Positions 8,769 through 16,955 of a stretch of 64,000 bases of DNA are shown here, piece after piece; within the stretch, counting starts at the first letter, position 1; each line of letters begins with the position of its first letter. The position numbers and the translations under genes are program-made. A model generated the notes under the pieces. It had not been told where the DNA came from. It ran no database searches and saw only the letters and a program-made list of their open reading frames with translations. The stretch covers positions 14,807-78,806 of the forward strand of contig JAXGTO010000003.1 of the NCBI GenBank assembly GCA_040774885.1. The letters run 5' to 3'. The stretch comes from JAXGTO01 sp040774885. GTDB lineage: Bacteria > Actinomycetota > Coriobacteriia > Coriobacteriales > Eggerthellaceae.

Positions 8769-9733
8769 TCGACGAAATCTCCTTGGATCGCCTTTCCGCT
8801 TTCAAAGTGGGAAATGCTCAGAACATCGATGCCGGAACAGGTGTTACGGTCATCATTGCTCCAGATGGCGCTTCCTGCGGAGTGGATGTTCGCGGCGGTG
8901 GTCCTGCCACGCGTGAAACTGATTTGCTTCGCCCTGAAAACATGGTCCAGCAGGCTTACGCCGTCATGCTTGCGGGGGGCTCCGCGTTCGGCCTTGCCGC
9001 CGCCGATGGCGTGATGCGCGCGTTGGAGCAGGCCCATATCGGTTTGCCGATATTCGGCGCCCACGTGCCCATCGTTCCTTCGGCGTGCTTGTTCGACCTC
9101 AATGTGGGCGACCCTCACGTGCGCCCCGATGCGGACATGGGCGCAGCCGCCGTTGCTTCTGCCTTGGCGGGGGACCCGGTTGAAGAAGGATGCGTCGGTG
9201 CCGGAACGGGTGCTACGGTGGGCAAGATCCTCGGATTCGATCGTGCCATGAAAAGCGGTTTGGGAATATGCGCCATGGGCATGGGCCCCGTTTTTGTTGC
9301 CGCCATCGTTGCCGTCAATGCGGCGGGCAGCGTATATCAAGATGGAAAGGTCATCGCCGGTCCGCGCGGTGGCAACGGCGAGCCTTTGGGCGCAATCGAT
9401 GGTTTGGAGGCTTTCCTGTCTTCACAGCCCGCACCTGAACGAACCACGACCGCCAATACGACCATAGGCTGCATCCTCACCGATGCTGCGCTCGATAAGT
9501 CCCAGGCCACCAAGGTAGCCCAGATGGCCCATGACGGTTATGCCCGTGCCATCGACCCAGTGCACACTCCCAGCGATGGCGACACGGTATTCTGCATGAG
9601 CAGCGGTTCATTCGAACTTTCTCGTGCCGTCGATACCGTCGGCATCGTTGCGGCAGAGGCGATGCAGCGCGCTATCGTGCGTGGCGTCCGCTCGGCTCAC
9701 GACGCCTACGGATTGCCCGCGTGCCGTCGATAA
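8765..9733 (+). CDS. P1 family peptidase (DmpA/BapA-type N-terminal nucleophile aminopeptidase)
   Basis: 322 aa. Family S58 proteins self-cleave to expose a Ser/Thr nucleophile; here the likely site is in NTTIGCILTDA (about 237-247). Supporting signs are the start with the gly-rich DVRGGGPATRETDLL, LAGGSAFGLAAADGVM, and GCVGAGTGATVGK. It may act on D-amino-acid or beta-peptides; substrate cannot be predicted. It starts with an ATGA overlap on yqeK, and its 3' end runs 62 bp into the end of the convergent YfhO-type gene. Confidence 0.9.
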   Translation: MIDEISLDRLSAFKVGNAQNIDAGTGVTVIIAPDGASCGVDVRGGGPATRETDLLRPENMVQQAYAVMLAGGSAFGLAAADGVMRALEQAHIGLPIFGAHVPIVPSACLFDLNVGDPHVRPDADMGAAAVASALAGDPVEEGCVGAGTGATVGKILGFDRAMKSGLGICAMGMGPVFVAAIVAVNAAGSVYQDGKVIAGPRGGNGEPLGAIDGLEAFLSSQPAPERTTTANTTIGCILTDAALDKSQATKVAQMAHDGYARAIDPVHTPSDGDTVFCMSSGSFELSRAVDTVGIVAAEAMQRAIVRGVRSAHDAYGLPACRR

Positions 9734-12413
9734 CGGCCCAAGCTGCAACGACGGCCAACCCGGCGCAGCTCAACAGACATCCTTCGTCGAAGCCGGTCGG
9801 CCGGTATTCGAATACCACTTCGTCGGTTCCCTCCGGCACTTCGACGCTGCACAATCCCCCCAGCAGCGGTTCCACGGTCGCGGATTGTCCATTTACGGTT
9901 GCCGTCCATCCTGTGTCATAGGGGATCGACGTGTAGAGGAGCGTCTGGCCGGAGGCGGCTGAGGTGTGAACGGTCAGCTTGTTTCCCTCGGCTTCGATGG
10001 ATGTGCCCTGATCGTTTTGCTTCTGAGCTTCGAAAGCACTTTGATAGGCGGATTCATCGAATCGGTAGACTACGGGCGAAGTAAGAGTGGAAGAATCCGC
10101 GTGAAGCGTCACCCGAAGGGTGGATTGCCCGGTTTCGGGATTGCGATACAGCTGATAGGACCGTTCGGGCTGCATTCCTTGGTAATCAGGTGTCTGGGAA
10201 ACATAGCTCGCCGATTCGGCATCGTAAGTGGAAAACTCGAGAGCTTGGTCGACGGTGGTGGGAGCTGCATAGCCGAACAGGGTCTCTTCGTCTTGCGATG
10301 CCACGGAGATATCGAGATAGGCATCCTGCGCATCGGAGTCGCGTGACAGCGCCAATGTTCCGTCGCCGTTGTCGGACCAGGTGCAGCCATACGATTCGAT
10401 GGACACATCGTCGATGCGAACGAAGCAGTTCTCGGAGGTATTGAAGGCTGCTTTCACTATGCGATTCTGCAAGTCGAAGGGGTCTGACGCAAACGAATCG
10501 TCCATTGTGGCCAGGTTGTTGCTTACGACGCAAGCAAGCGGCAGTGAGAGGTCGTTGCGGTATGCACTGACGCCGTCTTCGTCGCAGGTCTTGGTGTAAT
10601 AGCGTTGAATGTAGGCATCTCCCGTTTCGCCGTCGTCTTGCTCCAGCACATAGGAGATTCCCAAGAGCGAGTCGACCACCGGCGTCGATCCCTCATAACG
10701 TGTGTGCTTGTAGAGGCTGCGCAGTCCCAGGCTGTGCAAGGTGCCCGTAAGGCGGGGATTGTATCCCGAGCCGAACAGGGTCACGCCACGATAATCATCT
10801 GACAGTGCGTCGTTGTCGGATGAGTGATACGTTTTTTCAACGCGGAAGAAATCATCGTCTTGGGATTCTACCGAATCGAGGACGCTTTCGGTTTGGCTGC
10901 GGGTTTCGGTGTATTCGGATCGTTCATGCAGCGGCTCCAGAGAACCGACTGCTATTCGGTTGGTGGCCCAGGCGCCGATAGCGAGTTCCAGGATGCAGAG
11001 ACCGGCGAGGATTCTTTCCGCCGTCTTGCATGTTGCGATTCGGCCTGCGCGCCATGCTGAAAAACCAATGGCTTCTGCTATGATCACGCCCGCATTGAGG
11101 ATGATCATCCCCGTGCTCATCGATGCGTTGTGCGCTCCGTTGGTCAAGAGGTACGTTGCTCCGGACCCGTCGCATAGGCTGATTGCAGCGGTATCGAAAG
11201 CCAGAAGCGACAAAAGTGCCGCGCAGGCGATCCAGATATGCCGCTGTTTCACAGCTGAAAGGTGGGGCAGCAAACGCACGGCGATGATAATGAAGAAGAA
11301 TGCAAAGCAGAAGGTGAATCGGCCCTCGAACCAATCAGGCTGATCGAACATATGCCACGCATAATAAATCGGCGCGCAAGCCAATGACAGATAGCAGACG
11401 ACTAACATGCCAGCAGTCCATAGCTTTTCTTTGCGCGGGATATCTTGATTCATGAAGTACAAGAACAGCGCATAGACGACGAACAGTCCGCAGTACAGCG
11501 GTACCCGTCCGCCCGGTGCATATGAATCGAGGTTGCCGATGAACAACGAATAGGTGATGTCGGCGAAGCCATAATAGGGAGCCAGGCTTTCGCTTACCAA
11601 TGATCCAGAATCAAGGTTGGACATGATGCTGGGAAGCAGGGCAAATCCGAGCATGGCGAAGGTGAGAACACCTACCAACGCGAGTTTGAGCAAGTTGAGC
11701 AAAACCCGTTTCGGACCCTCGCCCAGAAGAGCGACGGTAAACCAGATCGTATAGAGTGCAAGGAAGAGCGCCGTCATGTATCCCAAATAATAGCTGCACC
11801 AGAATGACAACGTGACAATGCCCAGCGATGGCCAATCCAGCACCTTGCGACCGGCGCAGAGATGCTCGACAGCCAAAACCGCCAACGGAAGCAAGATGAG
11901 CGAATCCATCCACATCACGTGTTGGAAGTAGGCCACCAAGTATCCGGAAAGGCCCCATGTGCAAGAGAGAACCAGCAAGAACGGACGACTGGCCACTTTC
12001 TTGCGTAGGAAGAACCATGCGGCAAGGCCCATCAGCCCGACGCGCAGAACGAGCACGGCGAACAATCCTTCGGTGAACGATCCTTCCGGCACAAGCAAAA
12101 GCAACAGGTTCAAAGGCGATGACATGTTGTCGATGAAATAGGAGTACATGTTGTACCCCATTCCGATATTCCAGCTCCACAGCACGCCCTGGTCGCCATA
12201 TATCATTTCCTTGAGATGCGCCAGATAGTCTCCGTAGATATTGGCCATATCGGAATACAGGATGCTCGAGTTGCCGAACGGGTATACGCCATCATGGGCG
12301 TACAGGATGATTATGGTCGATAACGGTATGAGGAATGCGAGCAGCGGTACCACCCAACGGTGGTTCTTACGGGTCGGTTCTGAGTTCTTCACGGCTTTTT
12401 GCATAGCGTCCAT
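9672..12413 (-). CDS. YfhO-family polytopic membrane glycosyltransferase-like protein
   Basis: 913 aa. Residues ~20-480 hold about a dozen hydrophobic segments starting VVPLLAFLIPLSTIIILYAH, followed by the family-typical periplasmic/extracellular pattern (SDMANIYGDYLAHLKEMI, WSWNIGMGYNMYSYFIDN, SSPLNLLLLLVP). A ~380 aa outside domain follows, then a last hydrophobic segment (GCLLSCAGLAVVAAWAVID) and a basic tail. YfhO (PF09586) proteins are GT-C-like; in Bacillus and Listeria they move sugar from undecaprenyl phosphate onto teichoic acids, paired with a CsbB-like glycosyltransferase and a flippase. Here it is the last gene of such a set, one base after the ATP-grasp stop codon. The acceptor is unknown. 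Confidence 0.88.
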   Translation of the reverse strand: MDAMQKAVKNSEPTRKNHRWVVPLLAFLIPLSTIIILYAHDGVYPFGNSSILYSDMANIYGDYLAHLKEMIYGDQGVLWSWNIGMGYNMYSYFIDNMSSPLNLLLLLVPEGSFTEGLFAVLVLRVGLMGLAAWFFLRKKVASRPFLLVLSCTWGLSGYLVAYFQHVMWMDSLILLPLAVLAVEHLCAGRKVLDWPSLGIVTLSFWCSYYLGYMTALFLALYTIWFTVALLGEGPKRVLLNLLKLALVGVLTFAMLGFALLPSIMSNLDSGSLVSESLAPYYGFADITYSLFIGNLDSYAPGGRVPLYCGLFVVYALFLYFMNQDIPRKEKLWTAGMLVVCYLSLACAPIYYAWHMFDQPDWFEGRFTFCFAFFFIIIAVRLLPHLSAVKQRHIWIACAALLSLLAFDTAAISLCDGSGATYLLTNGAHNASMSTGMIILNAGVIIAEAIGFSAWRAGRIATCKTAERILAGLCILELAIGAWATNRIAVGSLEPLHERSEYTETRSQTESVLDSVESQDDDFFRVEKTYHSSDNDALSDDYRGVTLFGSGYNPRLTGTLHSLGLRSLYKHTRYEGSTPVVDSLLGISYVLEQDDGETGDAYIQRYYTKTCDEDGVSAYRNDLSLPLACVVSNNLATMDDSFASDPFDLQNRIVKAAFNTSENCFVRIDDVSIESYGCTWSDNGDGTLALSRDSDAQDAYLDISVASQDEETLFGYAAPTTVDQALEFSTYDAESASYVSQTPDYQGMQPERSYQLYRNPETGQSTLRVTLHADSSTLTSPVVYRFDESAYQSAFEAQKQNDQGTSIEAEGNKLTVHTSAASGQTLLYTSIPYDTGWTATVNGQSATVEPLLGGLCSVEVPEGTDEVVFEYRPTGFDEGCLLSCAGLAVVAAWAVIDGTRAIRRRREPSGRHAR

Positions 12414-12414
12414 G

Positions 12415-13557
12415 CTACCAGAGGCCTGCGTTCACAGTATCGGGGTCCGAATCGAAGCCCAGCACGGCGAAACCGCCTCGCGTGGAAGAATCGACGGCCA
12501 TTTGCTCAGGAGCCGGCGAACCTGCCGTGCGAATCGCGATTCCCGGATGGTTTTGTTCAAGAGCTTGCAAGCACTCAGCGTCGGCTTGGTCGAACAGGTA
12601 CTTCACGGCGGCATGTGCGAAGGTTGGAGAAAGGCGTGCGCTCAAATCGGGGGAATCTCCCAAAGCAGCATCCACCACTGCTCCCACATAATCTATTCCG
12701 CAGGTCAACGGCACCAGATCGCTGCCAATGCAATCGCCGCCCATGCGGCTTCCCACTTCGATGAGATTGATCGTGCCGTCATCATCGAGCTTGAGCTCGG
12801 TATGGCTGGCTCCCATCGTCACGTCCAATGCGTCTAAAGCTTGCACGGCCGTCGCCTCCACCAGTTCCTGTTCTGCAGCGGAGAGCCGTGCGGGTTGCAA
12901 ATGTCCGCGCTCGATGAAATGAGGCGACCCGGTGGTGAACTTTTCGGTGATGGCCAGGATAGTGTGACGCCCTTGCCAAGAAAAACCTTCGACGCTGAAT
13001 TCACGTCCCTCGGCAAATTCCTCTACAAGCGCCGTCTTGTCGAAGCCCGCATCCCAAGCTGCTGCAAGCGCATCATCTATGCCCTGTGCGCTTTCCAGTT
13101 CGGTGACGCCGCGGCTGCCACTGCGATCTATGGGTTTCACGATTATGGGGAAGCGGTAGTCCGCAAGGTCGATGGCATCGCCTCTGCGATACGGCCGGCT
13201 CTTCGGGCTCGGACATCCATGGGATTCGAAGCATGCGCGCATCGCTCGTTTGTCGGTAGATGCTTCCACGCAGGCCGGGCTGTTTCCCGGCAGCCCCATT
13301 GCGTGGGAAACGTAGCCGACCGCGATGTTGGCCAAGTCGCTTGCGATGGTGCAGATGCCATCGATTCCTTCTTTGCGGCATGCTTCAAGGATGGCATCGC
13401 GCTCGATGATGCTGATGGGGTGGAATACGTCGGCTGTTGTTTCGCCGACATCGTCTGCTTTCCAAGCGAATACATGCGTCTCGAGACCCATTTCGCGTGC
13501 CTTGAGGATGAGCGGGTTTTGCAACTCCGAGGCTCCGATGATGGCCAACTTCCGCAT
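12415..13557 (-). CDS. ATP-grasp ligase of the carbamoyl-phosphate-synthase-like type
   Basis: 380 aa. An N-terminal Rossmann-like pre-ATP-grasp domain (MRKLAIIGASELQNPLI) is followed by an ATP-grasp fold: FPIIVKPIDRSGSRGVTE (ATP-binding lysine and small loop), TALVEEFAEGREFSVEGF, HTELKLDDDGTINLIEVGSRMGGD (metal ligands). Such enzymes join a carboxylate to an amine or thiol through an acyl phosphate. A good RBS (GGAGGG) precedes the ATG. It sits between the flippase genes and the YfhO-type gene in a coupled operon that makes a 4-amino sugar, so acylation of that amino group by an amino acid or other carboxylate is a reasonable inference, not shown by sequence. No PylC or PurK-specific signature was seen. 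Confidence 0.87.
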   Translation of the reverse strand: MRKLAIIGASELQNPLILKAREMGLETHVFAWKADDVGETTADVFHPISIIERDAILEACRKEGIDGICTIASDLANIAVGYVSHAMGLPGNSPACVEASTDKRAMRACFESHGCPSPKSRPYRRGDAIDLADYRFPIIVKPIDRSGSRGVTELESAQGIDDALAAAWDAGFDKTALVEEFAEGREFSVEGFSWQGRHTILAITEKFTTGSPHFIERGHLQPARLSAAEQELVEATAVQALDALDVTMGASHTELKLDDDGTINLIEVGSRMGGDCIGSDLVPLTCGIDYVGAVVDAALGDSPDLSARLSPTFAHAAVKYLFDQADAECLQALEQNHPGIAIRTAGSPAPEQMAVDSSTRGGFAVLGFDSDPDTVNAGLW

Positions 13558-13567
13558 AGAAGCCCTC

Positions 13568-13921
13568 CTATCCGAAAAACGCGTAGATGAATATGCCCGC
13601 TAGAATCAGCGCGAGAGCGACGAGTTTGCGGCGGTTGAGCTTTTCGTGGAAGATCCATACGCCGAAGGCCGTCACGTATATATAGCTGGTGGCTTCCAGC
13701 ACGGGACCCCAGGAAAGGGGGATTCCGCGATAGGCCAAGACGGTGACAAGGGTGCAACCAACGAACAGGATGTAAGCGCAAATCACCAGTGGGTTCAAAT
13801 ACTCACGTATTGGAGAGGCCCACGTCCGTTGCGCTGCTTTTTTCAGCATCACCTGGCTCACGGAGCCCACGAAGACGCTTATCAGCATGATGCCGGAATA
13901 CATCAATTCGGTTTCGGTCAT
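13568..13921 (-). CDS. Small multidrug-resistance-type membrane protein, ArnE-like flippase subunit
   Basis: 117 aa with four hydrophobic helices, the EamA/SMR half-size architecture. Matching features are the SVFVGSVSQVMLKKAA helix 1, the LNPLVICAYILFVGCTLVTVLAYRGIPLS middle part, and LVALALILAGIFIYAF as helix 4. In enterobacteria ArnE and ArnF together flip undecaprenyl-phosphate-aminoarabinose. The gene overlaps its partner by 4 nt (ATGA) and lies directly behind an ArnC-like transferase, so a lipid-sugar flippase role is strongly suggested by context. The frame is open upstream; the start was set at MTETELMYSG by the overlap. Confidence 0.85.
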   Translation of the reverse strand: MTETELMYSGIMLISVFVGSVSQVMLKKAAQRTWASPIREYLNPLVICAYILFVGCTLVTVLAYRGIPLSWGPVLEATSYIYVTAFGVWIFHEKLNRRKLVALALILAGIFIYAFFG

Positions 13922-14307
13922 GAGGCATCCCCGGCTTTGGGCGCATCGGCCGTATCGGCATCGGCGCGCGCGAACAAAACGATGCCCGCCATTATCACGG
14001 CGGCCCCCGCTATCTTGCCGAATGTGATCTGCTCGTCGAACAACACAGCACCCCAAAAGATGCCCCATATGATGGTCACGGCGCGATTGGCGAATGCGCT
14101 TGAAAGAGGCATGCGCTTGATGATCTGCTGCCAGCCCAGTGCATAGATGGCCAGAAATACCAGCACCAAGCCGTAGAAAACGTAGAACAACGGGTCGTCG
14201 ATGGAGGTTCCGGCCGCATACTTGCTGAATACGTCGCTCAAGGCGTATATGCCCAAAAGCACATGCAGGCCCAGCAGAGCCGATCCTCGGTTGGGGCGTG
14301 CGGCCAT
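13918..14307 (-). CDS. Small multidrug-resistance-type membrane protein, ArnF-like flippase subunit
   Basis: 129 aa with four hydrophobic helices. The stretch LGWQQIIKRMPLSSAFANR followed by IIWGIFWGAVLFDEQITFGKIAGAAVIMAGIVLF has the familiar SMR/ArnF layout (a PLSxA turn before helix 3, and GxxLIxxGI-type helix 4). It differs from its neighbour in sequence, consistent with an asymmetric heterodimer. It begins 6 nt after the glycosyltransferase stop codon. Transport of something other than a lipid-linked sugar cannot be excluded from sequence alone. Confidence 0.85.
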   Translation of the reverse strand: MAARPNRGSALLGLHVLLGIYALSDVFSKYAAGTSIDDPLFYVFYGLVLVFLAIYALGWQQIIKRMPLSSAFANRAVTIIWGIFWGAVLFDEQITFGKIAGAAVIMAGIVLFARADADTADAPKAGDAS

Positions 14308-14313
14308 CTGAAT

Positions 14314-15285
14314 CTAATCCGCCGTGCGATCGCGTCGGTCGACCGAGTCGCGCACCACGTATTGCGGGCTCCGGTTGAGGCCCATGTAGATGCGGCCCAC
14401 GTATTCGCCCAGCAAGCCGAGCATCATCATGATGAGGCCGCCGATGACCACCATCCCGGCCATAAGCGAACTCCATCCGTCATCGATGCCGGGAACGGCG
14501 AGTTTCTGGATCACGATGACGATGGCCATGATGAACCCTATGACGGCGAAGATGAATCCGAGGACGGAAGCTGCGCGCAAGGGGAGTACCGAAAATGCGG
14601 TGACGCCGCTTGCCCACAGACTCAAGAGCTTTCTCATGGTATATCCCGATTCGCCCACTTCGCGGCTGCGATGATTCACGGGAACGTTGCAATAGGTTTG
14701 AACGGAGCGGAACAACAGCCCTTGCACGAAGGGGTAGGGGTTATCGTAGGAGAGGGCGGCATCGACCACGAAGCGCTTGCAGGCGAAGAAGCTCGTCTCT
14801 TCCAAGTCGCGCGGTATGCCCATGAACCGATGGTTGCACCAGGCATTGAAGCGGCTTCCCCAATTGCGCCAAGCGGCATGTTGCTTGGAGTGGCCATACG
14901 ATGCATAGACGATGTCGAAGCCCTCGAGCACCTTTTCTATCAGCTTCGGGGTCTCGTCGGCCGGCGTCTGCCCGTCATCGTCGAGGCACACCACGATTTG
15001 CCCGCGCGCCTGGTGCAGACCGGCCATGAGGGCGCTGTGCTGTCCGAAGTTGCGTTCCAAGTCGATGGCGACCACAGAGGAATCGTTGCGGGCGATTTCG
15101 CATATCGTGCGCGCCGTGGCTCCTTGATCGGGCGATCCGTCGTTGACCAAGATGATCTCGTGTTCGAATCCGGCGCCCATGGAGCGGAGCGTCTCGCTGA
15201 GCTCGTCGACCACGCCGCCGATGGTCTCGGCGGAATGGTAGCAGGGGATGACGCAGGATATCAGCACTGTCTCGTTTGTGCTCAT
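14314..15285 (-). CDS. Polyprenyl-phosphate glycosyltransferase, ArnC/DPM-synthase type
   Basis: 323 aa GT2 enzyme. The GT-A domain begins SCVIPCYHSAETI and has VNDGSPD (48-53) and DDDG (102-105) for nucleotide/metal binding. Two C-terminal transmembrane helices (about 232-262 and 268-295) precede LGEYVGRIYMGLNRSPQYVVR, a signature shared with ArnC, CsbB and GtrB proteins. These load a sugar from a nucleotide donor onto undecaprenyl phosphate at the cytoplasmic face. The operon (transaminase before, ArnE/F-like genes after) suggests a 4-amino-4,6-dideoxyhexose as substrate. It shares one base with the transaminase stop codon. Confidence 0.93.
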   Translation of the reverse strand: MSTNETVLISCVIPCYHSAETIGGVVDELSETLRSMGAGFEHEIILVNDGSPDQGATARTICEIARNDSSVVAIDLERNFGQHSALMAGLHQARGQIVVCLDDDGQTPADETPKLIEKVLEGFDIVYASYGHSKQHAAWRNWGSRFNAWCNHRFMGIPRDLEETSFFACKRFVVDAALSYDNPYPFVQGLLFRSVQTYCNVPVNHRSREVGESGYTMRKLLSLWASGVTAFSVLPLRAASVLGFIFAVIGFIMAIVIVIQKLAVPGIDDGWSSLMAGMVVIGGLIMMMLGLLGEYVGRIYMGLNRSPQYVVRDSVDRRDRTAD

Positions 15286-16421
15286 CAGTCGGCGATCCCA
15301 TAGTAGTGTTGAACGACATCCATCACCCGCATGCGATCGCTGGGATCCATGTTGAAATACAGGGGAAGGCGCACCAAGCGTTCGCTTTCCTTGGTGGTGT
15401 ATTCGTCCTCACCCGAGAAGCGGCCGAATTTCAAACCAGCCGGTGCGGAATGCAGGGGGATGTAGTGGAAGACCGCTTGCACGCCCTTCTTTTTCAGATA
15501 CGCGATGAATGCGCTTCGCTCATCCAAGTCGGCGCACTTCACGTAGAACATGTGGGCGTTGTGCACGCAGTCTTGGGGAACGGTGGGCAATTCCAGGAAG
15601 CCGCATTTCTTCAAGTTTGCGAAATTCTCGTTGTACTCGTTCCAAGTGGCCAGCCGATCCTCATTGATGGCGTCCGCCACTTCCAACTGGGCCCACAGAT
15701 AGGCGGCATTCAGGTCGCTGGGCAGATAGCTGCTGCCATAATCGACCCACGTGTATTTGTCCACCTGGCCTCGGAAGAACTTTGCACGGTCGGTGCCTTT
15801 TTCCCTCAGTATCTCGGCGGCATCGTTGTCCTTTTCGTCGCGGATGAGCAGCGCTCCGCCTTCGCCCATGGAATAGTTCTTGGTTTCATGGAAGCTGTAG
15901 CAGCCGAAATCGCCGATGGTTCCCAACGCGCGGCCCTTGTAGGTGCTCATGACGCCTTGCGCGGCATCTTCGACCACCAACAGGTCATGTTTGCGTGCGA
16001 TGGACATGATCGCGTCCATATCGCAGGAAACGCCCGCATAATGCACGGCGCAGATGACACGCGTGCGGTCGGTGATGGCCGCTTCGATCTTGCCCTCATC
16101 GATGTTCATGGTATCGGGACGTATATCGCAGAACACCAATTTGGCGCCTACCATGGCAAAGGCATCCGCAGTGGATGAAAACGTGTAGCTGGGAAGAATC
16201 ACCTCATCGCCAGGCTCCAAACGGCACAGACGCGCGGCCATCTCCAGCGCACTGGTGCCGCTGGTGGTCAAAAGCACCTTTTGACAGCTGAAGCGATCTT
16301 CCATCCAAGCGTCGCATTTTTTGGTGAACGAACCATCGCCGCATATCTTTCGATCGTCGACGCAACGACGCATGTAGTCGAAGGCGGTGTCGATGCAGGG
16401 AGGAACGTTGAATCCGATCAT
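15285..16421 (-). CDS. wecE: dTDP-4-amino-4,6-dideoxygalactose transaminase, WecE type
   Basis: 378 aa PLP enzyme of the DegT/DnrJ/EryC1 family. From memory of the E. coli protein, similarity to WecE (RffA) is near co-linear from the first residues (MIGFNVPP here, MIPFNAPP there) through DEVILPSYTFSSTADAF, VVEDAAQGVMSTYKGRALG, the PLP-lysine segment SFHETKNYS (Lys181) and VFHYIPLHSAPAG. It converts dTDP-4-keto-6-deoxyglucose to dTDP-4-amino-4,6-dideoxygalactose using glutamate. A GTG at 16433 could add four residues and overlap rsfS; the ATG was chosen because it aligns with the WecE start. The genes making the keto-sugar (rmlA/rmlB) are not in the window. Confidence 0.92.
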   Translation of the reverse strand: MIGFNVPPCIDTAFDYMRRCVDDRKICGDGSFTKKCDAWMEDRFSCQKVLLTTSGTSALEMAARLCRLEPGDEVILPSYTFSSTADAFAMVGAKLVFCDIRPDTMNIDEGKIEAAITDRTRVICAVHYAGVSCDMDAIMSIARKHDLLVVEDAAQGVMSTYKGRALGTIGDFGCYSFHETKNYSMGEGGALLIRDEKDNDAAEILREKGTDRAKFFRGQVDKYTWVDYGSSYLPSDLNAAYLWAQLEVADAINEDRLATWNEYNENFANLKKCGFLELPTVPQDCVHNAHMFYVKCADLDERSAFIAYLKKKGVQAVFHYIPLHSAPAGLKFGRFSGEDEYTTKESERLVRLPLYFNMDPSDRMRVMDVVQHYYGIAD

Positions 16422-16425
16422 GCCG

Positions 16426-16881
16426 TCAGTCACCGTCCGTCTTCAAGGCGGTTTCTCGCGGCTCTTTGGACATCAGCTTGGCGATGCGATCCGAATAGAC
16501 GGCATCCGTGATGCCCGCCTCTTTCAAATCGACGATAGGGGCGTCGTTCCACAGCGCTTCGAGGCGGTAGTATTCACGGGCTTCAGGCTGGAATACATGG
16601 ACGATGAAATCGCCGTAATCCAAAAGAGCCCAGCTGCCGTCAGCGGTGCCCTCGCGATGAAGCGGTTTGACGCCGGCTTCTTCGCGCTCGGCATCTTCGA
16701 TTTCATCGATGATGGCTTCGACTTGGCGGTTGTTGGATGCTGTGGCGATGATGAAGTAATCGGTCACGCCGATGAGCTCGCGTACTTCTTGCACCATGAT
16801 ATCGGTGGCTTTTTTGTCGTCTGCCGCTTTTGCGGCGATGAGCGCCATGGTGCGGGAGGGCAGGTTTTTGTCCTGTGCCAA
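16426..16881 (-). CDS. rsfS: Ribosomal silencing factor RsfS
   Basis: 151 aa, RsfS/Iojap family, which binds L14 and blocks subunit joining in starvation. Typical sequence: AAKAADDKKATDIMVQEVRELIGVTDYFIIATASNNRQVEAI, then SWALLDYGDFIVHVFQPEAREYYRLEALW. A TTG start with RBS AAAGGA six bases upstream is preferred; upstream frame extension adds non-conserved residues, and an internal ATG would leave only two residues before the conserved core. It leads the sugar cluster rather than following nadD-yqeK. TATATT at 16930-16935 may be its -10 box. Confidence 0.93.
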   Translation of the reverse strand: MAQDKNLPSRTMALIAAKAADDKKATDIMVQEVRELIGVTDYFIIATASNNRQVEAIIDEIEDAEREEAGVKPLHREGTADGSWALLDYGDFIVHVFQPEAREYYRLEALWNDAPIVDLKEAGITDAVYSDRIAKLMSKEPRETALKTDGD

Positions 16882-16898
16882 AAGGGTTCCTTTCACAT

Positions 16899-16920
16899 AA
16901 GCAAGGCGTGTCGATGCACG
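16899..16920 (-). promoter_or_regulatory. Inverted repeat in the rsfS leader
   Basis: Two perfect 8-nt arms (aaggcgtg / cacgcctt) separated by 6 nt, lying between the possible -10 TATATT (16930-16935, minus strand) and the rsfS start. It has no T run on either side, so it is more likely a leader hairpin or operator than a terminator. Confidence 0.45.
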
Positions 16921-16955
16921 CCTTAGAACAATATAGGGCAAATGCGCATGGGCTG

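Noticed and set aside
16899..16920. Terminator between rlmD and rsfS
   Set aside because: The hairpin lacks a T tract on both strands and lies in the rsfS leader.
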